A stretch of 64,000 bases of DNA from Achaetomiella virescens. Lineage: Eukaryota > Ascomycota > Sordariomycetes > Sordariales > Chaetomiaceae. Both the position numbers and the translations under genes were made by a program. Below are positions 43,192-54,754 of the stretch, piece after piece (the stretch's first letter is position 1; each line of letters begins with the position of its first letter). The stretch lies in assembly GCA_031001845.1 (NCBI GenBank), contig JARNGD010000039.1:124001-188000 (forward strand), written 5' to 3'. The notes under the pieces were generated by a model. That model was not told the origin of the DNA. It saw only the letters and a program-made list of their open reading frames with translations, and did not search any database.

Positions 43192-45189
43192 CTAATCAAT
43201 CTTGATGGAAGAGTAAATCTTGCGGACGAACAGCCAGCTGGCGAAGAAGCCGATCGAGCCTTCACAGCAATGTCAGCTCGACCCATCCAACCAGCCCAGC
43301 AACACAAGTAGGCAAACTTACCAGTCAGGATGAAGAACAAGAACGAAATCAACAAGCTGTAGCCAATGTACAGCACGCTGCCCGCAAACCCGCCAAGCGA
43401 CAGCTTGCTAACCCAGTAGATGAGCGCGTTGAGGAAGATGTACCCGGCGGTCGTGCCGGCAGCCAAGAAAGCCCGCCACTGCCAGTTGTAGGTTCTCGGC
43501 GCACAGCAAAAAATAGACCATCAGCACGGTCACGGCGGCGCACGTCATGATCATCAGCCCGTAGCACAGGAACAGGAAGCCGAACATGTAGTAGATCTTG
43601 CTGAACCAAATGGAGCTCATGATGAAGTACAGCTCGACAAAGATGGCGCCGAAGGGGAGCAGACCCACAAGCAGCATGCTGGGCACGGGCTTGAGGTATG
43701 TCGTGACAGGGGGATCTGGCGCGGGATCTGGTTCGGGCGGACCGGGGGTTCAATGGCAGGCGCGCGGAAGCCAAGCCACGAGCCGGCGCAGGAGAGCGGG
43801 ACGCTGATGACGAACCAGATCAGAATGATAACCAGCATGGTGGTGAATGGCACCGCGCCGGAGGACTGCTTCGCCCAAAGGAAGAGATCGAGGAGGAAGA
43901 AGATGGAGAAGACGATGCCCGGGACGAGGAGCGGCGTGAGGATGATGCAGAGCTTCCACTTTTCGCCCTGGAGGGATTTGTACATGCGGGCTGAAGTGTA
44001 GCCGCCGACGAAGCCCAGGACGGTGTACAGAAGGATCATGATGGTGCCGAGCGAGCCGCGGTTGGAGGGGGAGAGGAAGCCGAGAAGCGCGAAGGCGATG
44101 GTGAAGCCGGCCATGACGAAGAGCTGGGCGCCGTTGCCGAGAAGGACGGAGAGCAGCAGCGGGTGCGAGGGTGTGCGGAAGACGTCGCCGTGGACGAGCT
44201 TCCACCCGGAGTCTTCTTGGACTCCATCCTCCAAGTCGGCGGTGCCGGAGAAGTCCTCAAGGTTGAGCTGGTCCAGCCGGTTATAACCGCGCAATATCCT
44301 TCTTCAGGGCGCGGACGAGAATGGACATGACCGTGAGGACAAGGAAGACAACAATGATGGCCGAGTTGATGAGCGAGAACCAGTGGATCTTGGGGTCGAA
44401 GACGTGCAGGTACTTGTCCCAGCGTGTAGCCCATGCAGTGGCCGACGGGATCCAGTAGACACTGTAGGTGAATTGGACCTTGGTGTCGCCTGACTCGTCG
44501 AGAACCACGACATCCAAGTGCTTATTATTGCACGTGTCCTGACCAACGGCGCCGGTGTATTTCCTCGACTCCGGCTGGACGATGACGCCCACCACGCGGT
44601 ATTGGTCGGTGCCCGGGACCTGGTGGTACTCGATGATGATGTCGTAGTGGTTATTGAACTGGACCTGGCCGTCCTCCTCGATCTCCTGTCCGAGAAGGAA
44701 GCCGGGATTGTAGAACTCCGTCCCCGTGAGCTCGTCCGAAATCTTCTGTCCCGCTGGGAGCCCGTCCACCAGCCAGTTGAGCGCAATGCCGGACCTGATT
44801 TGCTGGTTGACGAACAGCGCCGCCCCCTTCTGGTACGTCGTCTCGCATAGCGTCTTGCAAGTCTCGTTGCGGCCCATCTTCAGCTCGAATGGCGACGTCT
44901 TTATCCTGTCCCCGAACAGGATGCTGCCCAAGCTCTCGCCGACGCTCTTCGGCCCGTCTTTTGGCCGACACAACTGGAACAGCGGGTGGTAGTAGTCGTA
45001 GGAGACGACCGAGTGCAGCATAGCGTCTGGCCCCGCAACCGGCCTGATCGCATTGACGTAGAGTGGTACTGGCTCATCCTGCTTGTACGAGGTGGGCGCA
45101 ACGCCGGGGAGGTAGAAGGCTGATGCGAGGTGCGGCGCGGCCAGCAGCGCGAGGAACGCCCCGCCGGGCGCGTCTCTTTTTAATTGCAT
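43192..45189 (-). CDS. Transmembrane 9 superfamily protein (EMP70/TMN-like)
   Basis: Nonaspanin of the Golgi/endosome membrane with roles in membrane-protein sorting and metal homeostasis. Signal peptide MQLKRDAPGGAFLALLAAPH, then the luminal domain start FYLPGVAPTSYKQDEPVPLY and SVVSYDYYHPLFQLCRP. GSILFGDRIKTSPFELKM and RDYDIIIEYHQ-like blocks follow, then nine helices including WFSLINSAIIVVFLVLTV, AQLFVMAGFTIAFALLGFLS, and SSIWFSKIYYMFGFLFLCYG. One intron at 43321-43260. The C-terminus ends RKIYSSIKID, giving the KxD signal that in this family binds COPI for Golgi retention. Three frame changes (about 44286, 43715, 43495), each a single base, with family residues on both sides. Confidence 0.93.
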
Positions 45190-45799
45190 GGTGGTTGATG
45201 TCAGGTTATCTGTCAACAAACGGTCAGAGGCAAAGAACAAAGGGATGGGTTGTAGCACGCTGGGGCTTGGTGATGCAGCTGCCACCCCGCGTCCCTCTGG
45301 GCGCCGCCAGGGGAAACGAAGGACAGCACCGGTCTCTTACGTGCTTTTCGGTTCAACCCCCCCGAAGGATCCGCGCTATAATGAAAATTGAATCATGCAG
45401 AAACGAAAGACGGGAATAGTTCTAGGAGCGACACTGGGAAGAATGGCCAGAGAGCTGGGAGGGTGTGGTGCGGCCAGGTCAGCCGTGGGCCTGCTGCCAG
45501 ATTTGGAGTTGAAGGTTGCAAGTTGTCGTCTTCAAAAGTGCAGCATCGCCGCATCACCCTTGCCAGGCAAACTGAAAAGATGGTTGGCCTGTGCAACGCA
45601 ATGAGGTGGCCCGGTCGAGTTGTGGGTGGGCCAGCGTCAGACAAATCTCACTGGTGGGACCCCTGCTTTGACTGGGTCTTAGCTGGCCTTGGCAGCAGCC
45701 TTGCAGGGAGCCACAAAAGGGTTCTGGCGGGGCCTAGAGAATTTCCTTTCGCATCCAAGCCTTGCAACGGCAAAGTGCAGTCTGATCGCAAAGTCAACA
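45190..45799. other. Divergent promoter region, TM9 / LCP5
   Basis: About 600 bp between two divergent genes; the short frames here have no recognised motif. Confidence 0.45.
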
Positions 45800-46914
45800 A
45801 TGGCAGCACCCGCCACACTACCAGCATTGCTGGACTCTCTCACCAAATCCCTAACCTCGACCCTTGAGGTGGCACCAAAACTCGCGAATATCGAGCTCCC
45901 GGAAAACGGCATTTCGCTGCTCGATGTCAAGAACGAGCTGCTCCTCTCTTACCTTCAGAACCTGGTCTTCCTCATTCTCCTGAAGCTTCGCCAAGCCAAG
46001 AATGGCAGCGCAGGCAGCGAAACGGACCAAGAGAACATCGGAGACCTCGTCGTTTCGAAACTCGTCGAGTTGCGGCTGTACCTCGAGAAGGGCGCGCGGC
46101 CACTAGAAGACAAGCTCCGATTCCAGATCGACAAAGTTCTTCGTGCCGCCGATGATGCAGAGCGTAACGCAAAGGCCGCCGAAGAAGCCGCAAAGGCCGA
46201 TGAAAAGTCAGACTACGAATCCGGCAGCGAAGAAGGGGAGTCGGACGAGGAGGATGATCATATCGATGGACGCAAGATTGCCGATCTCCAACATCGACCC
46301 AACCTCTCCGGATTCCAGCGCCCGGCCACCGCAGTACAACGCGGAAAGGAGAAGGACACATCGGGCGTCTATCGTCCGCCGAAGATTGCGCCAGTGTCGA
46401 TGCCGACAACCGAGCGCCGCGAGAAAGCCGACAGAAGGCCGCTCAAGTCGGCGACCCTGGACGAATTTATCGCCGACGAGATGTGTCTACTGCGCCAATT
46501 GCTGAGCCCAGCATTGGTACCACCATTGTGAACGGCGGCCGCAAGATCAAGACGGCTTCGGAGCGGCGCAAGGAGGAGGAGCGGCGCGAGTACGAGGAGA
46601 GGAACTTTGTCCGTCTGCCCAAGGAGAGCAAGAAGGACCGTGCAAAGAGGGCCAAGCAGGAGGGTGGCAGCCGCCGCATGAACTTTGGTGGCGAGGAATG
46701 GCGGGATCTCAGCGAGGGCGTGGACAGAATTAGCCGGTTGACTCAGGGCAGGGTCTCCGGCGGCGGCACCAAGGCGCTTCTGGAGAAGAGCCGCAAGAGA
46801 GGTATCGACACGGTCGACGGGCCTCGCGGCAGTGGGGTAAATATGGGCGAGAGATACCAGAAGCGGCTTAAGGTGCTCGAGAGCGGCCGTGGCACGAGAG
46901 GCAAGGGGAGGTGA
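45800..46914 (+). CDS. LCP5: U3 snoRNP-associated protein Lcp5 (neuroguidin, Sas10/Utp3 family)
   Basis: Nucleolar factor for 18S rRNA processing in the small-subunit processome. The Sas10/Utp3/C1D domain occupies the N-terminal 110 residues: GISLLDVKNELLLSYLQNLV, then KLVELRLYLEKGARPLEDKL and RFQIDKVLRAADDAE. A Glu/Asp/Ser linker follows, then YRPPKIAPVSMP. The C-terminus has ERRKEEERREYEERNFVRLP, GGEEWRDLSEGVDRI and ends RGTRGKGR-TGA. One frame change at about 46483 (MSTAPIAEP follows). Start ATG at 45800. Functionally linked to DBP4 in the same window through ribosome assembly, though 30 kb apart. Confidence 0.92.
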
Positions 46915-47134
46915 GGGTGGAAGAGGGCGCAACAAAAAGGAAATCTATTCTCGTCTACCAAATCCTGTCTAAAATCCAGATACCCTTATCATTCGTTCAA
47001 ACTCGCCAAGATACTTTTGGAAATTTGTCCACCTTCTCTCTCGTTCGCCTCATCACATATTTTCCTCTCTCTTTCTCTTTAGTTTTCTTGAAGCCCGTAG
47101 CCTCTCTGTCCTCTCTGTCCTCTCCCGTCGCCGT
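46915..47134. other. Convergent intergenic gap
   Basis: C/T-rich sequence between LCP5 and the monooxygenase; nothing recognised. Confidence 0.4.
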
Positions 47135-48696
47135 TCAAATGCTGAGGCCAACATCCTGACCACTGTCCGCTTCCTGACGGACCCCGAGTCCAATCCGAAG
47201 CCTGTCCTCTGCCTTGACCACGCGCGACGGCAGGGCGAAACCCAACCCGAAGAAGACAAACAGCGCCACTTCCAGCGGAACGGGTTGAACGCCACGCAGA
47301 AGGCGAACCACCAAACCAGCTCGAGATAAGTGAAGAATTCGAACGGTCCAACGGGCGACGCCATCTTCAGCAGCCGGGTCATGTCGATCCAGCGCTTCAT
47401 CCAGAACGGACTGGGCCACGTCAAAGGATCAACCAAGAACATCAGCAGGATTCTGGTATAGATCCCAATATGCCAGTTTCCAACTGTCCCGATGGCGTTC
47501 ATGTACGTGCAGTTGATGCACGATATCGACGGATGATTCGGCGGGAACGTCTGCAGGTACCAGTTCGGCGGGCTGTACGGCTTGTCGAAGCACGACTTGG
47601 GGAGGAAGTCCAGTTTCGGCCTCGCAAAACCCCGTCGCCATGACCACCACGTCTCCCTCAATCACCTCCTGCTTGCCCGGTCCGCCGGCTGGGACACCCT
47701 TCGCCCTCCGGTTGATCTTCACCCCGTTCTCGGTGAACTGCTCGATATCACAGCGAATCCACTCGGCCTTCTTCGACCGCAGTTTCTCCATGATATCTGA
47801 GTTCACCATCGGCGTGTCCGTAAAGATCCCCTTGTTCGCCGGTGCCAGGTCCTCCAGATCCCGATAGAACATCTTTTTCAACAACAGTTCCGGTATCCAA
47901 CTCAAAAACGTCTCCTGTCCAAAAACGTTCATTGCCAGCAGCATATTCCACACTGGATTCCGCGGAATAATCCACTTATCGCTCCTGGCCAGAATGTATA
48001 TCTTTCTGCGCCCTCCGCATGCGCATACTCCAGCGCCTCAACCGCGCTTGCCCCTCCCCCGATCACAATCATTCGCTTCCCCTTCACCTCGCACTTCCCC
48101 TCCAGCCTACTCGAATGATGCACCTCCCCCCTGAACCCCTCCATCCCCGGCATCTTCGGCACCTTCGTTCGCCACACGTGCCAACAGCACAAACCACCCC
48201 ATCAAACCGCCCCAGGCCCTCATCCCCATTCACAATCCACCGCCCCGTTTCATCCTTCTGCACGCTCTCTACCTTGATCCCGAACTTCGTCCTTCCCTCG
48301 AGCCCATACCTGTCCCACAAGCCCCTGACCTGCTCCAGAATCTGCTTCCTGTCGGGGTATCCCCTCTCCCAGCGCACCGAGGGATGGAACCGGTACATGA
48401 GGAATGGATCTGCAGGCTGGATGTGTTGTTGACCCTACTCCAGATGCCGCCCAGCGACGAGTCTGCGTCCGGCCCTGCCTCGAAGAGCACAACATCGAAG
48501 CCGTGCCCGACGCAGTGCGCTGCAGCGGTAACGCCGGTGATGCCCGCTCCGATGACGGCGATGCGCGGGCCGGTGAGGTGAGCTTTGGGGCCGGGCGGGG
48601 TCGGGGAGAGAAGGAGGGAGGTAAGGTATTGGAAGAGTTGATAGAGGAAGAGGAGGGGTGGTGAAGGGGGTTATAGAGGCGGGAAGAGGACGGCAT
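47135..48696 (-). CDS. Flavin-dependent (FMO-like) monooxygenase, membrane-anchored
   Basis: FAD- and NADPH-dependent enzyme that oxygenates a small substrate. FAD motif AVIGAGITGVTAAAHCVGHG (about 48560-48500), then GGIWSRVNNTSSLQ. FRGEVHHSSRL resembles the FMO-identifying FxGxxxHxxxY/F. The NADPH motif is VIGGGASAVEALEYA (about 48050), and later VVVMATGFARP (the ATG motif), PNWYLQTFPPNHPSISCINC and WHIGIYTRILLMFLVDPLTW occur. The end contains a hydrophobic helix (ALFVFFGLGFALPS), suggesting membrane attachment. ATG at 48696 is chosen as the ATG of the frame that leads into the FAD motif. Frame changes at about 48590, 48400, 48160, 47960, 47630 and 47270. Substrate unknown; no biosynthetic partners nearby, so not evidently part of a cluster. 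Confidence 0.85.
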
Positions 48697-50533
48697 TTTG
48701 GCGGTGAAGGTGGTGTGGTGGTGTTGTGGAGGTGTCTGACTTGAATCCTAGCGATGTGAAGAGGTTGGAAGAAATAGTTTTTTCGGGGGAATGGGTTGTT
48801 GATATGGGCTTGAGGGAGGATGGCTTTCCTGTGCCTGCCAAGCCTTTGTTGGTGACCATTCGATGACGTCAGTGGAAGCGACGCGGTTGCATGTGAAAAT
48901 GATTTACCGGGAAAATCCGTTGGATCACGACATTGCTGGACATTGAACTTGGGTGGGAGCTATGTTGTTAGGTGTCCAGATGGGCAAGTGATTCATTTTA
49001 AACCTTGGATGATGCAGGTTGTATTTTCGTTTCCCCCCCATCACGCGTTGACAGGTTTTTTTCGTCGAGCATTCAAGCATTCAAGTTCTTTTTCTACAGC
49101 TGTTAAACTTTCTGAGGTGCTTTATCTCCCTGTGACCAGGGGAGAGCTCCTTTTGCGAAAATATATCGACCTATTGAGGTCGTCACCGCGTCCCTGACTG
49201 CTGGGAGTTGGCCCGTCTCCTCCGTTTTTTGAAAGTTATATTCAGTCTGAGGTGGTGTTGTTTGGAGTTGTCTTGTACCAAGTCAATACTAAAGCAATAG
49301 CAAGAGGAAAGTCGAGTAAACCAAGGCTACCCCTAAGATACAAATATGATAAGAAGGGGGGTTAAGGAATGGCCGATAACGTGCTATAGGAGCTAAGAGT
49401 ACTAGCTACATTCAAGGATATAGCGAGAAATGAGGTACTATCATTATCTTATTTTGCGACGTTAAGACGGTTCTAAGCAAGCATTGCACTTAGTATCAGA
49501 TTCCGGTCAGGCACTACCTAAAAACATAGATGTACACGATTACTGAACTGGGGCGGAAACCTCCGGGCTTCGAGGAGGCTTGTCACTCGGCCCACTGCTG
49601 TACAGGGGAAGGCCGTGGAGGATTTTTGACATTGCTTTCATTCTGGTGCAGTTTCTCACGTGCAAGTCGCATCAAGTATATAAAGCTACCAGGGACGCCC
49701 ACTCAGGGGCTCCTAGGCAGGCAGGCAGGGCAGTGGGACAACAACAATCAACGTTCTTTTTTTCAGTGCAGACTGGAGAGGGTGAGGCCCTGACCAGAGG
49801 GCCAGAGCCATTCGTTTGAGGAGTGTGCCTTGCAGAGAGCTCCGGAGCCACCTTGAGCCATGACTTGTTGAAGTCTTCGTTCCTCCCCCAATTCACGGCA
49901 TCAATATCGCCAGACTGCTCTGACCAGCAGTAGGGTATGGTATGTATGTGGATTTAAGGTGCTGCGCACCAGTTCATTATTCTGCTTGCATTCCCCCTCT
50001 GCGACCAATGTCTAAATGTGTAAATGTGTATCAAAGTGGCAACACGTGGTTCTGAACAATCCCGGATCCTCGGCATGGACCGCCATTTCGATTAGACAAC
50101 TGTCACCTCGTATGCGCTTTGAATTCAGAGGACATGGAATTACTCGTCAGAAAACGGAGCTGTGGAGGCTCAGTATCTCCAACGATTATATTACCATGTC
50201 CGCCCTTTACTCTTGGATTTGGATGAGACAGGATTATGTTGCGTACACATACTGGAAGTCAACAGGATATAAGTCACCGCACAATGCAACTGAGGTTCAC
50301 GTCGTGGTTTCTAGGAAGGGCCCTGTAGTCTTGGGTCTTATATTCTGACTAGAAAGACCATTTTCCTGTCTTTCCGTGACTCTCCTTTCTCCGACCCTAC
50401 CTGCCCTCGCCATCCCATCCTTTCCCCACGGCTACCAGCCATCCCAACAGCCATGTCCTCCGTCCTCGCCACATCAAGCCTAGCAGTTGGACTCAACTTA
50501 GAAGCACAGCCCTCCACTCTTGCGGTGTGCAAT
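48697..50533. other. Gene-poor, partly AT-rich stretch
   Basis: No supported gene. 49260-49520 is AT-rich with many stops, possibly a decayed repeat. A 110-codon frame at 50016-50348 has no recognised motif. Confidence 0.4.
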
Positions 50534-50865
50534 TTAACAAGTGACGCATTTCTGATCGCAGCACTTGTAGCTGCTGGCATAGCGCACGCGCTGGCACTCG
50601 GTTTGGCAAGTGCCGTTGCTACCGCACGCTGAGCAGGCCTTCCTGACGACGCTGTTGCAGGCCTGTTCACAGGCCACTTGCGAGGGGCTGTTTGGGCAAC
50701 GCTCTACATGAAAGAGTTGAGCTAGAGTTCGGTGTTTCGGGTTTGAAGGAAGTCATCAAGGACATACTCTCAATGGAGCGCTCATACAGGCTCTCCTGGG
50801 CGGGCATGGCAAAAAACAGCGGTGGCCATGATGCTGATGACACTGATAAGAGTGGTGGCGCGCAT
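50534..50865 (-). CDS. Small cysteine-rich secreted protein 2 (81 aa)
   Basis: Two exons on the minus strand, 50865-50788 and 50701-50534, with an intron from GTATGA to TAGAG that keeps frame. The signal peptide is MRATTLISVISIMATAVFCH, followed by a short ARPGEP. The mature part of 55 residues has eleven cysteines: RCPNSPSQVACEQAC, KACSACGSNGTCQTEC, then YKCCDQKCVTC ending at TAA. The first six residues before the intron and the intron site match the layout of protein 1 at 24.3 kb. Both share CP, C-x3-C and the final CC-x3-C-V-T-C-stop. An odd number of cysteines suggests a dimer or one free thiol. Start chosen as the ATG at the head of the hydrophobic core. Role: effector, antimicrobial or signal peptide; not determined. 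Confidence 0.78.
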
Positions 50866-51815
50866 TTTGGGCAGGAATTTGGAGCTTTGAGGGCAGTTTG
50901 CTCGTTGAGTGGTGGCAAGAGTGTTGACTGTGAAGTGCTGGTTGAGGCTGTTTCTCTCTGGTTCTCGAAGACGGATGTTCACCGGTCCTTTATACTTCTT
51001 CCTGGCTTGATTCTTCGGGTCGAGACTTCTCGTCTGTCGAACCAGAACGGCACTCTCGAAATCCATCGCCGGGTTACGGCGCCGTTCTCCCCAAGCGAGG
51101 CCGGTAAGCTGGGCCACCGAAACAACGACCTGCTGCCCCCATCACATTCAGAGTTTCTCGAACGTTACTGTACGATGCGGCCCGCCTTCCGACTTACAAA
51201 GCCAGATACAGCGGCGATGGCTTGCTGATATTGAGCGGGGAACAATATGGCCTATCCCGATTGTGTCGTGGGTGGTCTTGGCTCGGGCGATGTAATTAGT
51301 CCGTCTTACTTGCGAGGCCAAACTTTCTGGGGCGAGGAGGTGGAAGAATGAAAGGAGGCAGAAATGCTGCATCACGGACCATCAGGACGAAGTTTCGACT
51401 CGACTCTTGCGACGAAGCTGTTTCCCCGACTCCCCGCGCTCAGGCGGAGTCCATTACCCCGATTACATCCCGATTAGGTTGGCTCGAGACTGCGGTTCCA
51501 ATGCAGCAACAATATGCAGGGTAGAGTACTTCCTCGTTGGTGACTCTTCAAGCCTTCCCGACCTCTTAGTCGAGGTAGGTGTATTCACTTGCTGAAGCCA
51601 CACTACTCTGATGTTTCATGTGCTCCTCAACAGGCAACATTTTGATATACGTAATGTAATCTCGAGCTTAGCTTAAGTATAGTACTTGTGACAAATCAGG
51701 CATGCATGATATCCAATTCAAAACCGGAGTTTTTTCGATCAGAATTTCTGACTTCGTCTTTTTTGGTCCAAGTTCATCGTCGTCTGCTAACCATACCTCA
51801 TTCAGGATAGTGCCA

Positions 51816-51849
<34 letters not shown>

Positions 51850-53795
51850 AACAACATGCAGCATGCCTTCATTGAACGCCAAGGAGAACCAAAGAACCGC
51901 CCAATCTCCCCCTCTTTCCCCCTCCTCGCTCGCACTATCCGACAAATACGACGGAAAAACGACTCTCAAGTTCCGAATTTTCAAGGGATAGACAAAACAG
52001 ATCTCAAGCCTAAAGAACCTGATAGGAGGGCTAAAATGATGCCCATGGCAACGTCAGTCCAGCGCGCGGGGCAGAATTCAACGATGCAGACTCGTCATGT
52101 TCGGCTGGATCTCAGACTGAGTCTCGACAGCTCATGAACAATAACCGCGGTTGTCTTCAGCGGCACACCGGCGTCCGAGTCACTCTACAAGGGGAATTGG
52201 CACTCGGCTGAGTTCTCCCTGCTTTGTTTCTATCTTTCCCCCATTCGCGGGCGAGCGCGAAGTAGGCGCAGGCCGGTAAGATATTTCCGGCGGAAGATGA
52301 GGCTGTCAACGGTGTAGCGGGCGTCTCGCCGCACTTGCACAACGGGTTCTCATTCTTTGAGTTGCGCAATTACATGGCCCTTGGCCTTCTCGATGAGGTC
52401 GGTCAGAACTTTCAGATTTGTGAGGTCGTCATTAGCGGTCGTGGAGCATCCCGGGGGAGCGTACCAGCGTGAATGGCAAGGGCCACAAGGGCCGCTCAAA
52501 GCAATGTAGCAGCTTTCATGATCGTCAGTTTGGGCGAGCGGTGCCGATTGCTGGACACAAAGTGAGAGCAGGAACAGCAAGCGGGAAGCAGGGCATCAAG
52601 TTGTAATAACGGAAAGACCATCTCTGCCCGGGCTGCGGCGCTGATTTCTGCTCGAGTACATAGAGTACCTCTAATCCGCCAGTGAAACAGGGAGTCCGCC
52701 GTCCAAGAAACTCGCTATTCAGCGCCTCCCCATTGCGTGTGTTTTCCTGCCGGCCCAATTGTAGATGCTGCTCATCATCCCCCCATCGAGAAAGACAGGA
52801 CATCTTACGAACCAAAGCAACCTCCGGGAGCCGAGTCGACCGATACATCCGACAAGACGACCCAAATCTCCGAATATCTCACAAGTGGACAATCTGGGTA
52901 AGGTGGTTTATCGGACAACAAATCGCGACTAAGCCAAGCTTCTGCCCTTGCATGGAATGAACCAGGTGTGGGACAGATGGCTTTGGCAAGGAATTGTGCC
53001 TCCACATCGACAATCTTCATCGGAAGGAAGGTGGTGCAAGCAGCCAATGAATTGGCGTGGCTATAATTAGAGAACCCACCTCAAGAGGTGGACAGGGAAC
53101 CGGGACGACGAGTTCCACAACTCAACTATAACCGGAGCTACGCCCGCCTATAATGTCAACCTTCGCGCCTAATTGGGTCTCCCTAGCTCTTCATGATCTT
53201 TTCGTGATATTGACCTAGCGGGATAGCAGACGCGTTGTCCTATATAGAGTTATCTCGCTGACTTCCTCCCTAACCTCCTTCATAACTTAACTTGTTTACA
53301 AAACCTATAGACCAAGGGGACAATAAAGCATTGATAGTTGCCGTGATTACCACTATAATCCGTTTCCTAAAAGAAAGCGGACCTTTTTTCCCTCCTATAA
53401 ACGAACCCCAAAATATACAACTAACTATAACGTTAAGGCTTTTGCCGTATTAGTGCCTAGGTCTCTAGGTCCTCTATTTGTGTATAGCACCCCACTGCTC
53501 AATATTGGGTTGTTGGCTGCCCACGTTTTGTCGGAAATAGTTCTATTTCCTAGTCTTCAGGGTAGCGCCGGAGGGCAAGTTGTTCGAATACAAATGCAAG
53601 CCGGTCAGCCTGATGCCGATCTACGAGCTGGATGTGCCGTGGCCGTATAGACCCTTCATATCCTAGGGCATATGATGCCATTGTGGTGGTTCATGTGCTG
53701 AAGAGTTCGAAACTAGGGATATAATACTGTAATAAGTTGTCATTTTTCTTTCCCTTTTCCTTCTTTTACCTCGTAGCCTACCGTACCCTTGGTTA
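50866..53795. other. Gene-poor region with poly-C run
   Basis: No firm gene. On the minus strand 52350-52580 a 76-codon frame with a hydrophobic start and five cysteines (HESCYIALSGPCGPC) has no ATG; in another frame MKAATLL opens at about 52525 but meets a stop. Either may be a decayed secreted protein. 53050-53790 is AT-rich with stops in all frames, suggesting repeat remains. Confidence 0.35.
51818..51847. repeat. Homopolymer of 30 C
   Basis: Thirty consecutive C on the plus strand (flanked by AAA on both sides). The G strand could form a G-quadruplex. Length of such a run is unreliable in most sequencing. Confidence 0.9.
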
Positions 53796-54490
53796 ATGAG
53801 TGGCTACAGCTTTGGCAACGATGAATCGGCTTCAGAGGGAGGCTGGTAAGTGTTTTACTACCTTACTTGAATGCGCCACAGCCCTGACCACTCCGAACCG
53901 GATTTCACTGTCATTCAAGCTCTGGCGCGTAGACAATGATGTACGTACTCGGGGAGCGGCATACACTTGGCATCGTCAAGCACCCTCTCTACAATTGCTT
54001 ATCAGGGGAATCGCCGATAGAACTCCTTGTACTCCACTGATAACTGCGGATGCATCTTACGTGGTCGCCCTGAGTGCTGCCTGAACATCATGCTGGCAAA
54101 GCAGCACTGGCTTGAGAAGAGCAAACATCATTACGCCCGAAATCCGCTGCGAAGCCTGACTGCGACCGACCGGGGCGAGAGCGACGGCGAAGTTGCCGCT
54201 TGGAGGTGAGTAACTCAGTCACCCATATATTTTATTCCATATTAGCGAGGAGCCACCTCCGGCATAATTACAGAGCGCCATTTCTAACCCCTCATCGCCA
54301 CATCTAGTGTGCAATCCATCAAGATGGCTTTGCGCCGGCCATTCTACCCCTGCTATTTCTGTACCCAGGGAAGTATCGGGATCACAGGTTCGACGACTAT
54401 GAAGGGTTCCAGAGGGCGCAAGTTCGCAGGAAGGAGTGCGGCAGAGCGCAGTGGTCAAACAGGGACAAGCCCAAAACGTCACAGAAGTGG
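53796..54490 (+). CDS. Possible multi-exon hypothetical gene
   Basis: Segments with coding look are joined by good splice sites. An ATG at 53796 opens MSGYSFGNDESASEGGW and runs to a GTAAGT at 53847. A later segment (54040-54205) reads CGCILRGRPECCLNIMLAKQ, then HWLEKSKHHYARNPLRS and ends at GTGAGT. After TCTAG at 54306 it continues as QSIKMALRRPFYPCYF and, one base shifted, YRDHRFDDYEGFQRAQVRRK. Cysteine-rich and charged, not recognised. Exon linkage is my inference. Confidence 0.3.
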
Positions 54491-54754
54491 TAAGACGACG
54501 CAGGTGTTGGAGAGCCCAGGTGATTTTGAGTGCACTCCAGCTAGGTACTTACCATTCCAACTCAGCAGATATTGGAGTTACTTTGTATCGCCATGCCACA
54601 CTTGGAAGAACATCGGGCCACGTGGGCGGTTCACTGAGCTAGCAGCCTTTTCTCATACTCAACCAGGTACACATGCGGTATATGGGGCGTGGCACAGGTA
54701 ACCGTTGTCACGGCCGCATCTGAAGCAGTACCATTCCCTGGGCCCCATGGGTGA

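Noticed and set aside
47135..48696. Secondary-metabolite cluster around the flavin monooxygenase
   Set aside because: Neighbours are LCP5 and a gene-poor stretch; no synthase, transferase or cluster regulator is present.
50692..51228. A 178-codon plus-strand frame
   Set aside because: It overlaps the two-exon secreted protein on the other strand, which has signal peptide, splice sites and a cysteine pattern; the plus frame has no motif.
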